DNA from: Curtobacterium sp. ZW137
GTDB lineage: Bacteria; Actinomycetota; Actinomycetes; Actinomycetales; Microbacteriaceae
Reading direction: 5' to 3'
NCBI RefSeq assembly: GCF_003762905.1
Contig: NZ_RJKS01000006.1
Coordinates: 62,001 to 126,000 of the forward strand
Length of the DNA: 64,000 nt
Position numbers and translations under genes: made by a program. Positions 44,742-55,913 of this stretch are shown here, piece by piece; the first letter of the stretch is position 1, and each line of letters starts with the position of its first letter. The notes below the pieces were generated by a model, which saw only the letters and a program-made list of their open reading frames with translations, searched no databases and was not told where the DNA came from.

Positions 44742-45887
44742 TCAGTGCTTCGCAACGTACCGGACGGGCTCCGGCAGGCCGTGCGCGGCGCGGATCGACC
44801 GGGACAGCCCCTCGATCGCGACGAGTGCGTCGACGACGAGCTCGGGCGTGACCGGGAACGGCATGTTGTGGATGGTCTCGGTCTCGACCGTGGCGGCTTC
44901 GGCGACCGCGCGGAGTTCCGTCGTGTCGTCGACGGAGAGCCCGATCTCGGTGAGGGTGTTCGGCAACCCGACCTTCGTGGTGAAGACGACGAAGTCCTCG
45001 ATCTCCTCGGCCGGGGCACCCTCCATCACGAGCTGCGCGATGGTGCCGACGTTGACCTTCTGCCCGTGGGCCAGGCCGTGTGCCTGCGGAGCGGCGGTCA
45101 GCCCGTTGTGGATCGCGTGCGCGGCGGCGAGGCCGCCGGACTCGAAGCCGAGGCCGGAGAGCAGCGTGTTCGCCTCGACGACCTTCTCGAGCGCGGGGGT
45201 GACGACCTTCGCCTTGACCGCCTCGATGGCCTGCAGGGCGTTCTCGTGCAGCAGCGTCCACGACAGCTCCGCGAGTGCGACGCCGGTCTCGGTCTGCAGC
45301 CCACCGGCCATGGTGTCCGCGTGCGCGCGCTTGGCGGCTCGGGCCTCGACCCAGGTGGCCAGGGCATCGCCGATGCCCGCGATCAGGAACTGGACGGGCG
45401 CGTTCGCGACGAGCTGGGTGTCGATGAGCACCAGGTCGGGGTTGTGCGGGAAGAGGCGGTACTCGATGAACTCGCCCTCCTCGGAGTAGATCACCGCGAG
45501 CGCCGAGGTCGGGGCGTCCGTCGAGGCCGCCGTCGGGACGCTGACCCAGCGGATGCCCGCGAGGTGGCCCGATGCCTTCGCCGCGTCGATGGCCGAACCC
45601 CCGCCGAGCCCGACGACGACGTCGGAGCCGGTCTCCTGGATCTTCGCGACGAGCTCGTCCACCGCCGCCGGGGTGGCGAACCGGCCGAACCCGACACGCT
45701 CGACGGGCAGATCGGCCGCCGTGAAGCTCTCGGTGAGCTTCGCCTCGACGATCCCCCACACGACGTCGTCGGCGACGATGAGCGGCTTGGTGCCGATCGG
45801 GGCGATGAACTCGCCGACCCGGGTGATCGCATCACGACCCTGCACGTAGCGGGCGGGGCTCATCACGGTGTTGATGGGGGTGGGCAT
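44742..45887 (-). CDS. gldA: Glycerol dehydrogenase (iron-containing alcohol dehydrogenase family)
   Basis: A 381-residue enzyme. Seen: VGLGGGSAIDAAK (NAD loop), VPTAASTDAPTSALAVIY, and metal ligands Asp in GIGDALATWVEARA, His in HAIHNGLTA and His in HGLAHGQKV. These match GldA, which oxidises glycerol to dihydroxyacetone with NAD+. GGAAG 6 nt before the ATG is the ribosome site. It is the first gene of a pair with the DUF2090 gene. Divergent from the metallopeptidase gene. Confidence 0.9.
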   Translation of the reverse strand: MPTPINTVMSPARYVQGRDAITRVGEFIAPIGTKPLIVADDVVWGIVEAKLTESFTAADLPVERVGFGRFATPAAVDELVAKIQETGSDVVVGLGGGSAIDAAKASGHLAGIRWVSVPTAASTDAPTSALAVIYSEEGEFIEYRLFPHNPDLVLIDTQLVANAPVQFLIAGIGDALATWVEARAAKRAHADTMAGGLQTETGVALAELSWTLLHENALQAIEAVKAKVVTPALEKVVEANTLLSGLGFESGGLAAAHAIHNGLTAAPQAHGLAHGQKVNVGTIAQLVMEGAPAEEIEDFVVFTTKVGLPNTLTEIGLSVDDTTELRAVAEAATVETETIHNMPFPVTPELVVDALVAIEGLSRSIRAAHGLPEPVRYVAKH

Positions 45888-45966
45888 GGCTGCTTCCTTC
45901 CGTGTTGCGCGACAGGTGTCGGTTCGTGCCGTCCTCCGCGACGCTACGCGCCGCACCACAACGCGA

Positions 45967-46041
45967 CATCCGTCCGAGGCGCCGCACCGCGACGTGCCAT
46001 CCGTCCGAGGCGCCGCACCGCGACGTGCCATCCGTCCGTAG
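45967..46041. repeat. 31-bp direct repeats upstream of the metallopeptidase gene
   Basis: A unit starting CATCCGTCCGAGGCGCC is repeated at 45967, 45998 and 46029 (the third copy is partial and changes into TAGGTT). The spacing is exactly 31 bp, about three DNA turns, and the third copy runs into the -10 box (46039-46044). Confidence 0.88.
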
Positions 46042-46050
46042 GTTCGGTGC

Positions 46051-46944
46051 ATGACGTTCAACGACGACTCCCAGCTGCGGGGCGGCAAGGTCAAGCGGCG
46101 CGGGCGCACCACGGCGATCGCCGGCGGTGGTGTCGGCGTCGCGGCCGTCGTCGTGTTCCTGATCGCCCAGTTCACCGGCGTCGACCTCAGCGGACTCGTC
46201 GGTGACGGTGGCGGCGTGACCCAGATCCAGGACGCCGGCTCCGAGGCGTCACCGGTCGCCGAGTGCCGCACCGGGCGGGACGCGAACGCCAGCATCGACT
46301 GCCGGATGGAGGGCGCGGCGGAGTCGCTGGACACGTACTGGACGACCGAGAGCCGCCAGCTCGGGATCGGGTACACCTCCCCGGACTTCTTCCTGTTCGA
46401 CGGGTCCACGGACACCGCGTGCGGGACGGCATCGGCCGCGACCGGCCCGTTCTACTGCCCGCCCGACAAGGCGATCTACCTCGACACCGCGTTCTACGAC
46501 GACCTGCAGTCGCAGTACGGGTCCTCCGGCGGTCCCCTCGCGCAGATGTACGTCGTCGCGCACGAGTGGGGGCACCACGTGCAGCAGCTCCAGGGCACGT
46601 TCGCCGACACCGACCGGAGCGGGACCGGGGCGTCCTCCGGCAGCGTCCGCGTCGAGCTGCAGGCGGACTGCTACGCCGGCGCCTGGGTCGGGGACGCGGC
46701 CACGACGAAGTCCGCGAACGGCACGACCTTCTTCGAGCCGATCACCCGCGCGCAGATCGCCGATGCACTGTCCGCCGCGAGCGCGGTCGGCGACGACAGC
46801 ATCCAGCAGCGCTCGAGCGGGCACGTCGACCCGGACTCGTTCACGCACGGGTCGAGCGCGCAGCGGCAGCGGTGGTTCGAGCGCGGGTACGAGCAGGGCG
46901 CGACGTCCTGCGACACGCTCAGCGTCCCCGGCTCGTCCCTCTAG
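46051..46944 (+). CDS. Membrane-anchored neutral zinc metallopeptidase (YpfJ type)
   Basis: A 297-residue protein. A cytosolic start (MTFNDDSQLRGGKVKRRGRT) precedes a single helix (about 22-42), so the catalytic domain is outside. The zinc site VVAHEWGHHVQQLQGTF (HExxH) and the downstream RVELQADCYAGAWVGDA (third-ligand region) match the neutral zinc metallopeptidase family. Substrate unknown. Four Cys suggest disulfides. Leaderless -10 TAGGTT next to the 31-bp repeats. Confidence 0.88.
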   Translation: MTFNDDSQLRGGKVKRRGRTTAIAGGGVGVAAVVVFLIAQFTGVDLSGLVGDGGGVTQIQDAGSEASPVAECRTGRDANASIDCRMEGAAESLDTYWTTESRQLGIGYTSPDFFLFDGSTDTACGTASAATGPFYCPPDKAIYLDTAFYDDLQSQYGSSGGPLAQMYVVAHEWGHHVQQLQGTFADTDRSGTGASSGSVRVELQADCYAGAWVGDAATTKSANGTTFFEPITRAQIADALSAASAVGDDSIQQRSSGHVDPDSFTHGSSAQRQRWFERGYEQGATSCDTLSVPGSSL

Positions 46945-46989
46945 CCGCGCCGACGCCGGGCCGACCGGGCCGGGCCGGGCCTGGCCGGA

Positions 46990-47964
<975 letters not shown>

Positions 47965-48243
47965 GGGATTCCGGGTCCTCCTGATCGGGGTCCGCACGCG
48001 CTCACCCCCGCACGGCGGACGGACCCGAACGATCGTAGTGGGGGGCTCTGGGAACCACCCAATCAGCGCTGGGAGTCCGCCGACCGCTTCCGTCCGTGGG
48101 GAAAGTGGCACTGGCGCACCCAGGAGAACTCGTGTTGTATGAACCTCGATGGTCGACGGCGACCATCCGGGGCCCCAACGGGCACACCGCTTCACTCGGA
48201 TCGTCCGGCACGTACCTGCCGGTGGAGAAAGGACCGAACGCTC

Positions 48244-49344
<1,101 letters not shown>

Positions 49345-49360
49345 GAAGCGCACCACCCGG

Positions 49361-49398
49361 GAGCCCGCGCCCGCCTCACAAGGGCGGGTGGCGGGCTC
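49361..49398 (+). terminator. Terminator of the ABC ATPase gene
   Basis: GAGCCCGC pairs with GCGGGCTC, and CCGCC with GGCGG in an inner stem around TCACAA. It lies 17 bp past the stop codon and is followed by TCGTCGTTC. Confidence 0.7.
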
Positions 49399-49463
49399 TC
49401 GTCGTTCCGCACCGGCGGCCTGGGCCCACGCCGCCGGTACCCGCACCGCCAGAAGGACCCACC

Positions 49464-50774
49464 GTGCCCGAATCGCTCTCCATCACCGCAGCCACCGTGG
49501 ATCCCGGTCTACTCGACCTGCCGTGGGACCTGCCCCTCGACGCGTGGCCCGAGGAGACGATCGTCGCGCTGCCGAAGGGCATCTCCCGGCACCTGGTCCG
49601 GTTCGTGCACCTCGGCGGGTACGTCGTCGCCGTGAAGGAGACCGGCGAGGAGATCGCCCGTTCCGAGTACGAGATGCTCCGCACCCTGCAGCGGATGGAC
49701 GTGCCGTGCGTGGACCCGGTCGCCGTCATCACGAACCGGTTCAGCGTGGACGGTGAACCGCTGCACCCCGTGCTCGTCACCCGGCACCTGCGCTTCTCGC
49801 TCCCCTACCGCGCGCTGTACTCGCAGACACTGCGCCCGGACACCGCCACCCGGCTCGTCGACGCGCTCGCCCTGCTCCTCGTGCGCCTGCACATCCTCGG
49901 CTTCTACTGGGGCGACGTCTCGCTGTCGAACACGCTGTTCCGCCGCGACGCCGGGTCCTTCGCCGCGTACCTGGTGGACGCCGAGACCGGCAAGCTCTAC
50001 CCGGGCGGGCTGTCGAACGGGCAGCGCGAGAACGACCTCGAGGTGGCGCGGGTCAACATCGCCGGCGAGCTCCTCGACCTCGAAGCCGGTGGGCGCCTCG
50101 ACGAGAACGCCGACGCGGTGGACGTCTCGAACCGCATCGTCGCGCAGTACCGCACGCTGTGGAAGGAACTGACCGGCACCGAGCAGTTCGACGCCAAGGA
50201 GCGCTGGCGCATCAACGACCGCGTGGAGCGGCTCAACGCCCTCGGGTTCGACATCGAGGAGCTGTCGATCAACGCGGCCCCCGGTGGTGGCGAGGTCCGG
50301 ATCCAGCCGAAGGTCGTCGACGCCGGACACCACCAGCGTCGGCTGCTCCGGCTCACCGGACTCGACGCGGGTGAGAACCAGGCACGTCGCCTGCTCAACG
50401 ACCTCGATGCCTACCGCGCCCGGAACGGCCGCGACGAGCTCGACGAGGAGATGGTCGCGCACGAGTGGGTCTCGAAGGTCTTCGAGCCCGTCGTCCGTGC
50501 GATCCCGCGGGATCTGCGCGGGCGGCTCGAGCCCGCCGAGGTCTTCCACGAGCTCCTCGAGCACCGCTGGTTCATGTCCCAGCAGGAGGAACGTGCGGTC
50601 TCACTCCCCGAGGCGACCACGGCCTACATCAACGACGTGCTCCGGCACCGTCGGGACGAGCGCCTGCTCATCAACCCGCCGACCTCGTCGATCACGATGC
50701 CGATCCCGATCGTGGACGCCGACGGGGACGTCGACGAGTCCGACGAGGCCGAGGACTGGCGCGCGAACGTCTGA
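49464..50774 (+). CDS. DUF4032 protein with kinase-like domain
   Basis: A 436-residue protein. The N-terminal 200 residues look like a RIO/lipopolysaccharide-kinase fold: VVAVKETGEEIARSEYEML (Lys and Glu), catalytic loop LHILGFYWGDVSLSNTLFRRD (G-D-V-x3-N) and AAYLVDAETG (metal Asp). The rest, with FDIEELSI and RRLLRLTGLDAGENQARRLLNDLDAYR, is DUF4032. Target unknown. GTG start with AGAAGGA upstream. An acidic tail closes the protein. Confidence 0.83.
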   Translation: MPESLSITAATVDPGLLDLPWDLPLDAWPEETIVALPKGISRHLVRFVHLGGYVVAVKETGEEIARSEYEMLRTLQRMDVPCVDPVAVITNRFSVDGEPLHPVLVTRHLRFSLPYRALYSQTLRPDTATRLVDALALLLVRLHILGFYWGDVSLSNTLFRRDAGSFAAYLVDAETGKLYPGGLSNGQRENDLEVARVNIAGELLDLEAGGRLDENADAVDVSNRIVAQYRTLWKELTGTEQFDAKERWRINDRVERLNALGFDIEELSINAAPGGGEVRIQPKVVDAGHHQRRLLRLTGLDAGENQARRLLNDLDAYRARNGRDELDEEMVAHEWVSKVFEPVVRAIPRDLRGRLEPAEVFHELLEHRWFMSQQEERAVSLPEATTAYINDVLRHRRDERLLINPPTSSITMPIPIVDADGDVDESDEAEDWRANV

Positions 50775-50806
50775 CCGCTCGTCGCCCCACGCCCGACCCC
50801 CCACAC

Positions 50807-50866
50807 GTGAGATCGCACTCCGTGTCGCCTTCCCGAACGGGCTGACGACACGAAGTGCGATCTCGG
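50807..50866. repeat. Dispersed GAGATCGCAC inverted repeat, copy C
   Basis: Left arm 50807-50827 and right arm 50846-50866 match copies A and B (one arm change: T to C in ACTCCGTG). It lies between convergent genes (ends 50774 and 50874), a position that suits bidirectional termination. Confidence 0.85.
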
Positions 50867-50873
50867 CGGAGGG

Positions 50874-51884
50874 CTACTCGGCGCGACGGCGCCGGGCGAC
50901 CTCCCACAGGGTGACGCTCGCGGCGATGCCCGCGTTCAGGGACTCCGTCGCCGAGGAGATCGGGATCGACACGATCGCGTCGCAGGTCTCGGTGACCAGG
51001 CGGGACAGGCCCTTGCCCTCCGAGCCGACGACGATCACGATCGGACGGTCGGCGAGCTCGAGCGCGTCGAGCTGCACGTCCCCGTCGCCGTCGAGGCCGA
51101 GCACGAAGAGGCCCATCGACTTCAGCGACTTCAGGGTCTGCGTCAGGTTCGGCGCCATCGCGACCGGGGTGCGGGCGGCGGCACCGGCGGAGGTCTTCCA
51201 CGCCGACGCGGTCACACCGACCGAACGACGCTGCGGCACGATGACGCCGTGGCCGCCGAACGCCGCCGTGGACCGGATGATCGCACCGAGGTTGCGCGGG
51301 TCGGTGATGCCGTCGAGGGCCACGATGAGCGGCACCTGGTCGCGGGAGAACGCGCGCTCGACGAGGTCTTCGGCGACGGCGTACTCGTACGCGGGGACCT
51401 TGAGCGCGACGCCCTGGTGCACGCTGTCGTGCCCGGTGATGCGGTCGAGCTCCGGGCGCATGATCTCCATGATCGGCACGCCGCGGTGGTTGGCGAGCGT
51501 CAGGATCTCCTTGACGCGGTCGTCGACCTCGATCCGGGCGGCGACGTAGAGCGTCGTCGACGGGGTCTTCGTGCGCAGCGCTTCGAGCACCGAGTTGCGG
51601 CCGGTGACCAGCTCGGAGTCGTCGGTCTTGCGCTGCGGCGGGCGGCCCGTGCGGTTCTGCGGGCTGCTCGACGCGCCGTGGCGGCTGCGGGCGGCGTCGA
51701 AGCGCTCCTTCGCGGCCTTGCGCTTGCCGGCGGGGTGGTACGGGCGGTCCTCGGCCTTCGGCGTGGGCTTGCGCCCCTCGAGTGCCTGCGCACCCTGCCC
51801 GCCAGAGCCGACCTGCTTGTTGCCCTTGCGTCCGGAACGGACAGCGCCGGGACGGCCCTTCCGGTTCCCCGAGACGTTCTTCAT
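50874..51884 (-). CDS. 23S rRNA 2'-O-methyltransferase, TrmH/SpoU family (RlmB-like)
   Basis: A 336-residue methylase. The first 85 residues are a basic Gly/Arg/Lys extension (RNA contact, common in actinobacteria). An L30e-like substrate domain (about 90-170; GRNSVLEALR) follows. The SPOUT knot contains VALDGITDPRNLGAIIRSTAAFGGHGVIV, VIVVGSEGKGLSRLV and VSIPISSATESLNAGIAASVTLWEVAR. These match RlmB (G2251 in E. coli 23S). AGGAG 6 nt before the ATG. It follows cysS by 22 bp, the usual actinobacterial order. Confidence 0.92.
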   Translation of the reverse strand: MKNVSGNRKGRPGAVRSGRKGNKQVGSGGQGAQALEGRKPTPKAEDRPYHPAGKRKAAKERFDAARSRHGASSSPQNRTGRPPQRKTDDSELVTGRNSVLEALRTKTPSTTLYVAARIEVDDRVKEILTLANHRGVPIMEIMRPELDRITGHDSVHQGVALKVPAYEYAVAEDLVERAFSRDQVPLIVALDGITDPRNLGAIIRSTAAFGGHGVIVPQRRSVGVTASAWKTSAGAAARTPVAMAPNLTQTLKSLKSMGLFVLGLDGDGDVQLDALELADRPIVIVVGSEGKGLSRLVTETCDAIVSIPISSATESLNAGIAASVTLWEVARRRRAE

Positions 51885-51906
51885 GATGTACTCCTTCAGC
51901 GCCGCG

Positions 51907-53316
51907 CTACGCGATGCTCCAACGTGTTCCGGACGAGGTGTCCTCGATCGTGATGCCCGCTGCGGCGAGGTCGTCGCGCACGCGGTCGGCCGTGGTGAAG
52001 TCGCGCGAAGCCCTGGCGTCCGAACGCTCCTGCACGAGGCGTTCGACGAGGGCGGCGAGCGGTGCGGCAGAGGCGTCCTGACCGGCACCTGACCAGTGAG
52101 ACGCTCGCGGGTCGATGCCGAGCACCTCCACCATCGCGGCCACCTGATGGTACGCGGTCCCGAGCGCTTCCGCATCGTCCGCGTCCAGGGCGGCGTTCCC
52201 GGCGCGCACGGTCTCGTGCAGCACCGCGAGCGCCTGGGGCACCGAGAGGTCGTCGTCCATCGCCGCGGCGAACGCGTCGGGGACGCCGGGAGCGTCCGCG
52301 AGGGACACCCCTTCGAGCCGCGAGACCGCCCGCCCCAGGAAGCCGGCGATCCGGTCGAGCGCCGCCTCGGCCTCACCGAGCGAGCCCTCGTGGTGGTCGA
52401 TCGTCGAGCGGTAGTGCGCGGCGCCGAGGAAGTAGCGGACGACGACCGGGGACGCCGATCCGAGGAAGTCTGCTGCGAAGATCGAGTTGCCGAGCGACTT
52501 CGACATCTTCTGCCCGCCGACGGTCACGAGTCCGTTGTGCAGCCAGTACGTCGCGAAGGGGTCGCCGGCGGCGGTGGACTGGGCGAGCTCGTTCTCGTGG
52601 TGCGGGAACCGGAGGTCGAGGCCGCCGCCGTGGATGTCGAACGCTGGCCCGAGGTACCGCCGGGACATCGCGGAGCACTCGATGTGCCACCCCGGACGCC
52701 CGGCTCCCCAGGGGGAGTCCCACGACGCGGTCGACGGTTCGCCGGCCTTGGCGCCCTTCCACAGCGCGAAGTCGCGGGCGTCGCGCTTGCCGCGGGGGTC
52801 GGCGTCGGCGGCCTCGACCATGTCCTCACGACGCTGCCGGGTCAGGTCGCCGTAGGACGCCCAGCTGCCGGTGTCGAAGTAGACGTCCCCGGAGTCGTCG
52901 GCGGCCGGGTAGGCGTGGCCGCGCTCGATGAGCCGGGCGATGATGTCCTGCATCTGCGGGATGCTCGCGGTGGCGCGGGGTTCGTACGTCGGCGGCAGGA
53001 TGCCGAGCGCGGCGTACCCGGCGCTGAACTCCAGCTCGACGCGGTACGCCCGGGCCCACCAGGGCTCGTCGGTGCCCGCGGCGAGGTCGAGCACCTTGTC
53101 GTCGATGTCCGTCACGTTCCGGACCAGCGTGACGTGGTACCCACGGTGGGTCAGCCAGCGGCGCCAGATGTCGTACACCAGGGCGGAACGGAGGTGCCCG
53201 ATGTGCGGCGAGGACTGCACCGTGGGACCGCACACGTACATGCTCACGTGTCCGTCGACCAGGGGGACGAGGTCGACGACGTCTGCGGCACGGGAGTCGT
53301 AGAGGCGAACGGTCAC
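51907..53316 (-). CDS. cysS: Cysteinyl-tRNA synthetase
   Basis: A 469-residue class I synthetase that charges tRNA-Cys. Zinc Cys and HIGH motif: [24 protein letters not shown]; zinc ligands in WHIECSAMS and [29 protein letters not shown]. Full length for CysS (not the shorter MshC, the mycothiol ligase). GTG start; TAGGCT (53324-53329) lies 7 nt upstream, so the mRNA is probably leaderless and runs on into the methylase gene. Confidence 0.96.
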   Translation of the reverse strand: MTVRLYDSRAADVVDLVPLVDGHVSMYVCGPTVQSSPHIGHLRSALVYDIWRRWLTHRGYHVTLVRNVTDIDDKVLDLAAGTDEPWWARAYRVELEFSAGYAALGILPPTYEPRATASIPQMQDIIARLIERGHAYPAADDSGDVYFDTGSWASYGDLTRQRREDMVEAADADPRGKRDARDFALWKGAKAGEPSTASWDSPWGAGRPGWHIECSAMSRRYLGPAFDIHGGGLDLRFPHHENELAQSTAAGDPFATYWLHNGLVTVGGQKMSKSLGNSIFAADFLGSASPVVVRYFLGAAHYRSTIDHHEGSLGEAEAALDRIAGFLGRAVSRLEGVSLADAPGVPDAFAAAMDDDLSVPQALAVLHETVRAGNAALDADDAEALGTAYHQVAAMVEVLGIDPRASHWSGAGQDASAAPLAALVERLVQERSDARASRDFTTADRVRDDLAAAGITIEDTSSGTRWSIA

Positions 53317-53349
53317 GCGCCCAAGCCTAGACGGGGACGTGCACGCGTT

Positions 53350-54555
53350 TCAGGAGGTGTGGACGAGTGCCGTCGCGATCGCCGCGAGCCCCTCGCCACG
53401 GCCGGTGAAGCCGAGCCCGTCGGTCGTCGTGCCGGACACCGCGACCGGGGCCCCGACGACGGCGGACAGCGCGTCCTGCATCTCGAGGCGACGGGCACCG
53501 ATGCGCGGACGGTTCCCGATCACCTGGACGGTGACGGACGACGGTGTCAGTCCCGCGTCGGCGAGGGCTCGGACGGCGCCGCGGATGAAGACGTCCCCGG
53601 TCGCCCCGGCGTACGTCGGGTCGGCGGTGCCGAAGCGCCCGCCGATGTCGCCGAGCCCGCCGGCGGAGAGCAGGGCGTCGCAGACCGCGTGCGCGACCGC
53701 GTCACCGTCGCTGTGTCCGGCGAGACCGGGTTCCCCCGGGAAGTCGAGCAGCCCGACGCGGCACGGCGATGCGGCATCGAACGCGTGCACGTCGACGCCC
53801 AGCCCGACCCGCACCCCGGGCACCGCGACACCGGCACCGGCACGTGACGCCACGATGGACGACGCCCGCTGCAGGTCCCATGCCGTCGTGATCTTGAACG
53901 CGTCGGCGTCCCCCGGGACGACCCGGACGGTGCCACCGGCAGCCTGGAACACCCCGGCGTCGTCGGTCTCGGACTGCGTCGACACCGCGTACGCGTCCCG
54001 GAGCGCTGCGAGCGGGAAGCCCTGCGGCGTCTGCACCCCGACCAGCGCAGTCCGGTCGACGGTGCCGACGACCGCGTCGCCGGACACCTGCTTCACCGTG
54101 TCGGTGACCGGGAGCGCCGGGACGACACCGACGCCTGCGGACTCCACGGCGTCGAACACCGCGGCGAACTGCGACGCGGGCGTCAGGCACCGGGCGGCAT
54201 CGTGGACGAGCACCGTCTCGACGGAGTCGGGCAGCGCCGCGAGGCCGGCCTGCACCGAGGCGTGACGGTCGTCCCCGCCGGCGACGACCGCCGTGTACCC
54301 GACCGCGACCCCGGCAACGGCGCCGACGAGTTCTCGGCACGATGCGAGCAGCGCAGCCGGTGCCACCACGACGACGTACGTCGGCGACGCCAGCGTGAAC
54401 AGCGGCGCCAGCGCCCGCGCGAGCATCACCTGCCCGGCGACGGGGACGAACGCCTTCGCCGTGCCCATCCCGAGCCGGGTGCCCGACCCCGCTGCAACGA
54501 CGACGACCCCACGGACCGCTGGGGTCTGTGGGGTCGTCGTGTGGCTGGTGCTCAC
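53350..54555 (-). CDS. ispDF: Bifunctional IspD/IspF isoprenoid enzyme
   Basis: A 401-residue fusion. Residues about 15-235 are IspD ([48 protein letters not shown]), which joins CTP to methylerythritol phosphate. Residues about 240-401 are IspF ([40 protein letters not shown]), which forms the cyclic diphosphate. Both are in the MEP pathway. The gene follows carD, the standard actinobacterial order, 22 bp away. A 13-bp inverted repeat (54500-54512 with 54538-54550) lies in the first codons. Confidence 0.94.
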   Translation of the reverse strand: MSTSHTTTPQTPAVRGVVVVAAGSGTRLGMGTAKAFVPVAGQVMLARALAPLFTLASPTYVVVVAPAALLASCRELVGAVAGVAVGYTAVVAGGDDRHASVQAGLAALPDSVETVLVHDAARCLTPASQFAAVFDAVESAGVGVVPALPVTDTVKQVSGDAVVGTVDRTALVGVQTPQGFPLAALRDAYAVSTQSETDDAGVFQAAGGTVRVVPGDADAFKITTAWDLQRASSIVASRAGAGVAVPGVRVGLGVDVHAFDAASPCRVGLLDFPGEPGLAGHSDGDAVAHAVCDALLSAGGLGDIGGRFGTADPTYAGATGDVFIRGAVRALADAGLTPSSVTVQVIGNRPRIGARRLEMQDALSAVVGAPVAVSGTTTDGLGFTGRGEGLAAIATALVHTS

Positions 54556-54577
54556 GCCCGGATCTGGCTGGGCACGA

Positions 54578-55060
54578 TCAGGATGCGAGGACTTCGTCGA
54601 GGACGGTGGATGCCTTGTCCTCGTCGGTCTTCTCCGCGAGCGCCAGCTCGGAGATCAGGATCTGGCGGGCCTTCGCGAGCATCCGCTTCTCACCCGCCGA
54701 GAGACCGCGGTCCTGGTCGCGGCGCCACAGGTCGCGAACGACCTCCGACACCTTGATGACGTCTCCCGAAGCGAGCTTCTCGAGGTTCGCCTTGTAACGG
54801 CGAGACCAGTTCGTGGGCTCTTCGGTGAACGGTGCACGCAGCACTTCGAAGACCTTGTCGAGGCCTTCCTTGCCGATCACATCGCGGACGCCGACCAGGT
54901 CGACGTTGTCCGCCGGTACCTCGATCGTCAGGTCACCCTGCGTGACACGCAGCTTCAGGTAGACCTTTTCCTCGCCCTTGATGACTCGCGTCTTGACTTC
55001 AGAGATGGTTGCCGCCCCGTGATGGGGGTAGACGACGGTCTCGCCGACCTCGAATTGCAT
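54578..55060 (-). CDS. carD: CarD family RNA polymerase-binding regulator
   Basis: A 160-residue protein. The N-terminal RNAP-interacting domain ([37 protein letters not shown]) and the helical DNA-binding domain ([29 protein letters not shown], with the conserved Trp) are clear. CarD stabilises open complexes at rRNA and many other promoters and is essential in mycobacteria. TAAACT at 55087-55092 is the probable -10 box. First gene of the carD-ispDF unit. Confidence 0.96.
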   Translation of the reverse strand: MQFEVGETVVYPHHGAATISEVKTRVIKGEEKVYLKLRVTQGDLTIEVPADNVDLVGVRDVIGKEGLDKVFEVLRAPFTEEPTNWSRRYKANLEKLASGDVIKVSEVVRDLWRRDQDRGLSAGEKRMLAKARQILISELALAEKTDEDKASTVLDEVLAS

Positions 55061-55148
55061 GTATCAAGCTCCGTTCCGCAACACTCAGTTTACCACAAGC
55101 GGAATTCGGGTAAGGGGACCCTGACCACGAGCCCTCCCAGGTGATCGC

Positions 55149-55154
55149 TAAGAT
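55149..55154 (+). promoter_or_regulatory. -10 box of the lipoprotein gene
   Basis: TAAGAT, giving a leader of about 47 nt to the TTG start at 55207. Unlike many neighbours, this gene has a leader and a strong ribosome site (GGAGG, 55196-55200). Confidence 0.45.
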
Positions 55155-55206
55155 GGGGGCGTGCTGGACCAGACGGCCGGCGCATCGTGATCTTCGGAGG
55201 ATTCTC

Positions 55207-55818
55207 TTGCGAGCTCGGGTACTCGTGTCCGTCGCCGTTGCGGCAACCATCGCGCTCGGTGCAACCGGCTGCGAGTTCATCTCGCCGGCGCAGACCAAGG
55301 AGATCAAGCAGATCACCGACGGTGTGAACGTCACGACGGGCAAGATCGACGTCCGCAACGCGCTGATCATCTCGGACGGCAAGGACGACGACGCACGCTT
55401 CGTCGGCACGCTGATCAACAACAGCGGCACCGGCCGGACCGTCACGATCGAGGTCGGCGACGCCTCCGACACCGTGCGCGTCCCCGCGAACACCCACGTG
55501 GACCTCGGTGCGAACTCGCCGAGCGACTCGAGCAGCGCGGAGTCGAGCGTCCAGAGCGGCGCCGAGACCCAGGGCACCAGCGCCGGCACCTCCGACGAGG
55601 TCGTGTTCGCCGGGGCGGACATCGCGCCGGGCTCGCTCGTCAAGGTCTACTTCTCCTACCCGGGCGCCGAGGGCGTCTCCGCGAGCGTGCCGGTCCTCAC
55701 CAGCGCGCAGGAGGAGTACCAGACCCTCGCGCCGACCCCCACCCCGACGGTGACGCTCCCCGTCGAGACCCCGTCGGCCACGCCGACGGACAGCGCGACC
55801 GCCACCCCCGCCGGCTAG
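55207..55818 (+). CDS. Secreted lipoprotein of unknown function
   Basis: A 203-residue lipoprotein. A TTG start is chosen because GGAGG lies exactly 6 nt before it. The product then begins (M)RARVLVSVAVAATIALGATGC, a signal peptide with lipobox ATGC; Cys 21 would be lipidated. A beta-rich domain (about 30-175), with a Ser/Thr-rich region and a Pro/Thr tail, follows. I do not recognise the domain; similar small DNA-neighbour proteins occur next to carD in Microbacteriaceae as far as I recall. A 27-bp hairpin follows. Confidence 0.75.
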   Translation: MRARVLVSVAVAATIALGATGCEFISPAQTKEIKQITDGVNVTTGKIDVRNALIISDGKDDDARFVGTLINNSGTGRTVTIEVGDASDTVRVPANTHVDLGANSPSDSSSAESSVQSGAETQGTSAGTSDEVVFAGADIAPGSLVKVYFSYPGAEGVSASVPVLTSAQEEYQTLAPTPTPTVTLPVETPSATPTDSATATPAG

Positions 55819-55840
55819 GCACGGCAGGCGCACCAGACGC

Positions 55841-55897
55841 AACCGACCGGAGGCCCGGTGCGAGTCCCAGGGACTCGCACCGGGCCTCCGGTCGGTT
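55841..55897. terminator. 27-bp perfect hairpin between lipoprotein and regX3 genes
   Basis: Arms 55841-55867 and 55871-55897 pair without mismatch around CAG. It lies between two convergent genes and can terminate both. The arm contains CCGGAGGCCCGGTGC, the recurrent core with one change (CCGG in place of ACGGG). Confidence 0.8.
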
Positions 55898-55913
55898 CAG
55901 CCGTGGACGCGGC

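Noticed and set aside
45967..46041. CRISPR array
   Set aside because: The units are contiguous tandem repeats without spacers, and there are no cas genes in the window.
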